Below, piece after piece: positions 62,640 through 64,000 of a stretch of 64,000 bases of DNA (positions are counted from its first letter, which is position 1; each line of letters starts with the position of its first letter). The notes below the pieces were generated by a model that searched no databases, had not been told where the DNA came from, and worked only from the letters and a program-made list of their open reading frames with translations. The stretch comes from Prorocentrum cordatum (Eukaryota; Sar; Dinophyceae; Prorocentrales; Prorocentraceae): assembly GCA_963575745.1 (NCBI GenBank), contig CAUYUJ010020726.1:614969-678968 (forward strand), in the 5' to 3' direction. The translations under genes and the position numbers were made by a program.

Positions 62640-64000
62640 CAAAGAATGTGGAGGATCTGCAGCGCACAGACTTGTTCAAGGAAGTTTGGCTTGCCATTTC
62701 AGAAGCCGCGTTCACATGATGCGCCGCGTGCCACTCCAGCTCACCATGTTGAGGCCGGAGAACCGCTTGGGCATGGCATGTGGCAGCCAAAGAAGCCGCA
62801 GGAACCACATGACGATCAATAGGAGGGCGTGTCATTACCTCCCCTATTGGCTGAGCACCTCGCACACTTGCCATTGCCTTCCATGGTGAGATTCCGTCAG
62901 CTGTGCAATCACCATCGTGCACGCACGTCGGTGGGATTGGCCCGATCCCCCCACGGCACACTGCATCTGCGGAAGACTTGGAATGACTGTTCAAAATGTG
63001 GTCCGCAATGTTTCGTGGGTGTCAGTTCCTTTCGCCCTTTGATGCTCGATTGTTGTGCACTGCGCTTGCTGCCAAAACCAGACGGTGGTGAACGCACTGT
63101 TGTTATGTTCGCCACATGTGCACGCTCTTTCACATTGCATTGTAGACGCACGTCTGACGCAGCGCGGGCTCGTCCGCATCCCCCTCCGTAGACGCGGCAC
63201 GCACACACAATGGTCAGTTGTGCGTGTAACACATGAGTGTTCTGTCTGAGTAGACTGCTCCACATGGTCAATACGTTGACGTTCTTCTTTCGGGCATATA
63301 GAAAGCTGTCGGTCAGGTTCGCCACCGTTTTCTGATCCAAAAGATTTAGTTAGTTTGCGTTCAAACTTATTGTATTCAGAGTGCTTCCTTGACTGCATCG
63401 ATTCCCCAAGGTTATCAGAACTTTCTGTGGCGTGGGCAGGGGCTGTCTGCAGCTGTCATCAGTATTGTTGGGTGCTCGTGTGCGGCCCTCTTCATGCGTA
63501 TCAGGTTGATCTCAGGGTGTGGTGCTGCCTTGCGGGCGCGCCTGTCTGTGCATCTGGGCTTAGTGGCAGATGACGCGTTGGTTTTGGCGCGGAGGCCCAG
63601 GTCGTGAAATTTGGTCCAGGTGCGTCTTGCATGGCCAGCGCAGGCTTGCACAATTTTCTCCGCTTCCTTTCGATATGCAATTGGTGTTGCTGCCGTCGGA
63701 TGCACCGCTGGCCAGGGGAATTGCAGCTGAAACCCAGCGACTTGGCGCCGCATATTCTTCACTCCTGCAGGAGCCTGGGCACTGATTTGCATTCGCGCCA
63801 GGGCAAGCGATTTCGTCGAGTCTGGTCGGGCGCGTCAAGAAGGCACTGAGCAAAGCGAGACGCTTGCTTAAGCTGAAGCGCGCAGGCGCTCGCGCACAAG
63901 GGGATATGAATACAGACGTGGGACCTGCGGCCACCTGTGGCGTTGACGATGTCGGATTCAGTAATCACCAGACTCAGCAGATCCGACAAATGTACCATGT
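62640..64000 (+). mobile_element. Reverse transcriptase relic, third lineage (plus, runs off the end)
   Basis: 62640-62700: a decayed helical part. 63066-63130 reads LLPKPDGGERTVVMFATCAR, the conserved P-K-x-D-G-x-x-R finger motif of RTs. After frameshifts, SIPQGYQNFLWRGQG (about 63402) parallels the motif B region, and HLGLVADDALVLARRPR (about 63554-63604) is motif C with V-A-D-D. RSLGTDLHSRQ, a frameshift, and RVKKALSKARRLLKLKRAGA, then CGVDDVGFSNHQTQQIRQM (to 64000) match the region that follows RT in a second type of dinoflagellate retroelement protein. Several stops make it inactive. The 3' end lies outside the window. Confidence 0.65.

Overview
The window looks like nuclear DNA of a dinoflagellate, probably one with a GC-rich genome (Prorocentrum-like, which is inference). 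Two lines of evidence support this. Two places match the dinoflagellate trans-spliced leader (SL) almost base for base: 25852-25873 on + and 11634-11654 on -. The short exon-like islands also have strongly G/C-biased third codon positions and AG/GT borders. I see no prokaryotic genes, no operons, no rRNA or tRNA and no CRISPR array. Most long open frames here are by-products of microsatellites or of high GC and are not called as genes.

Layout. 1-13.5 kb: GC-rich spacer, a 2.6-kb (ACT)n array, a long proline-rich open region, a TIR element (6654-6837), a foldback around an (ATC)n array, and a small minus-strand gene with a relict SL (10962-11654). 13.5-20.7 kb: remains of minus-strand LINE-type retroelements (endonuclease, reverse transcriptase, zinc finger). 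20.7-25.8 kb: minisatellites (12-mer, 13-mer, 30-mer and 75-mer), AT-rich islands and a 131-bp MITE. 25.85-30.6 kb: a plus-strand LINE relic (ORF1-like, AP-endonuclease, RT, C-terminal region) headed by an SL relict. 30.6-43 kb: anonymous ORFs, one with an in-frame 81-bp repeat, a dense cluster of short TIR elements, and many (CTC)n/(AGG)n tracts. 43-45.4 kb: a plus-strand RT relic of another lineage. 45.5-53 kb: GAC/GTC tracts, a second copy of a ~92-bp minisatellite array, several MITEs and isolated exons. 53-57.4 kb: the best candidate for a live multi-exon gene, a nuclear-type coiled-coil protein with introns full of small elements. 57.4-64 kb: AT-rich tetranucleotide repeat, a C-terminal exon, minisatellites shared with the 43-kb region, and a third plus-strand RT relic running off the end.

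Main result. Beneath the simple repeats lies a rich set of short non-autonomous elements, found by comparing the window with itself. At least nine families have two or more copies here. Three families have terminal inverted repeats with target-site-like duplications: 131/133 bp with a 4-bp TSD, 184/186 bp with a 5-bp TSD, and about 240 bp with 9-13-bp direct repeats. A single-copy 182-bp element sits between TA dinucleotides. One repeat family supplies the predicted 3' splice site of an intron. Microsatellite-like polypyrimidine tracts lie directly upstream of several predicted splice acceptors, including the one that precedes an SL relict. Gene products are mostly unidentified. Exon borders are predictions from sequence alone and need transcript evidence.
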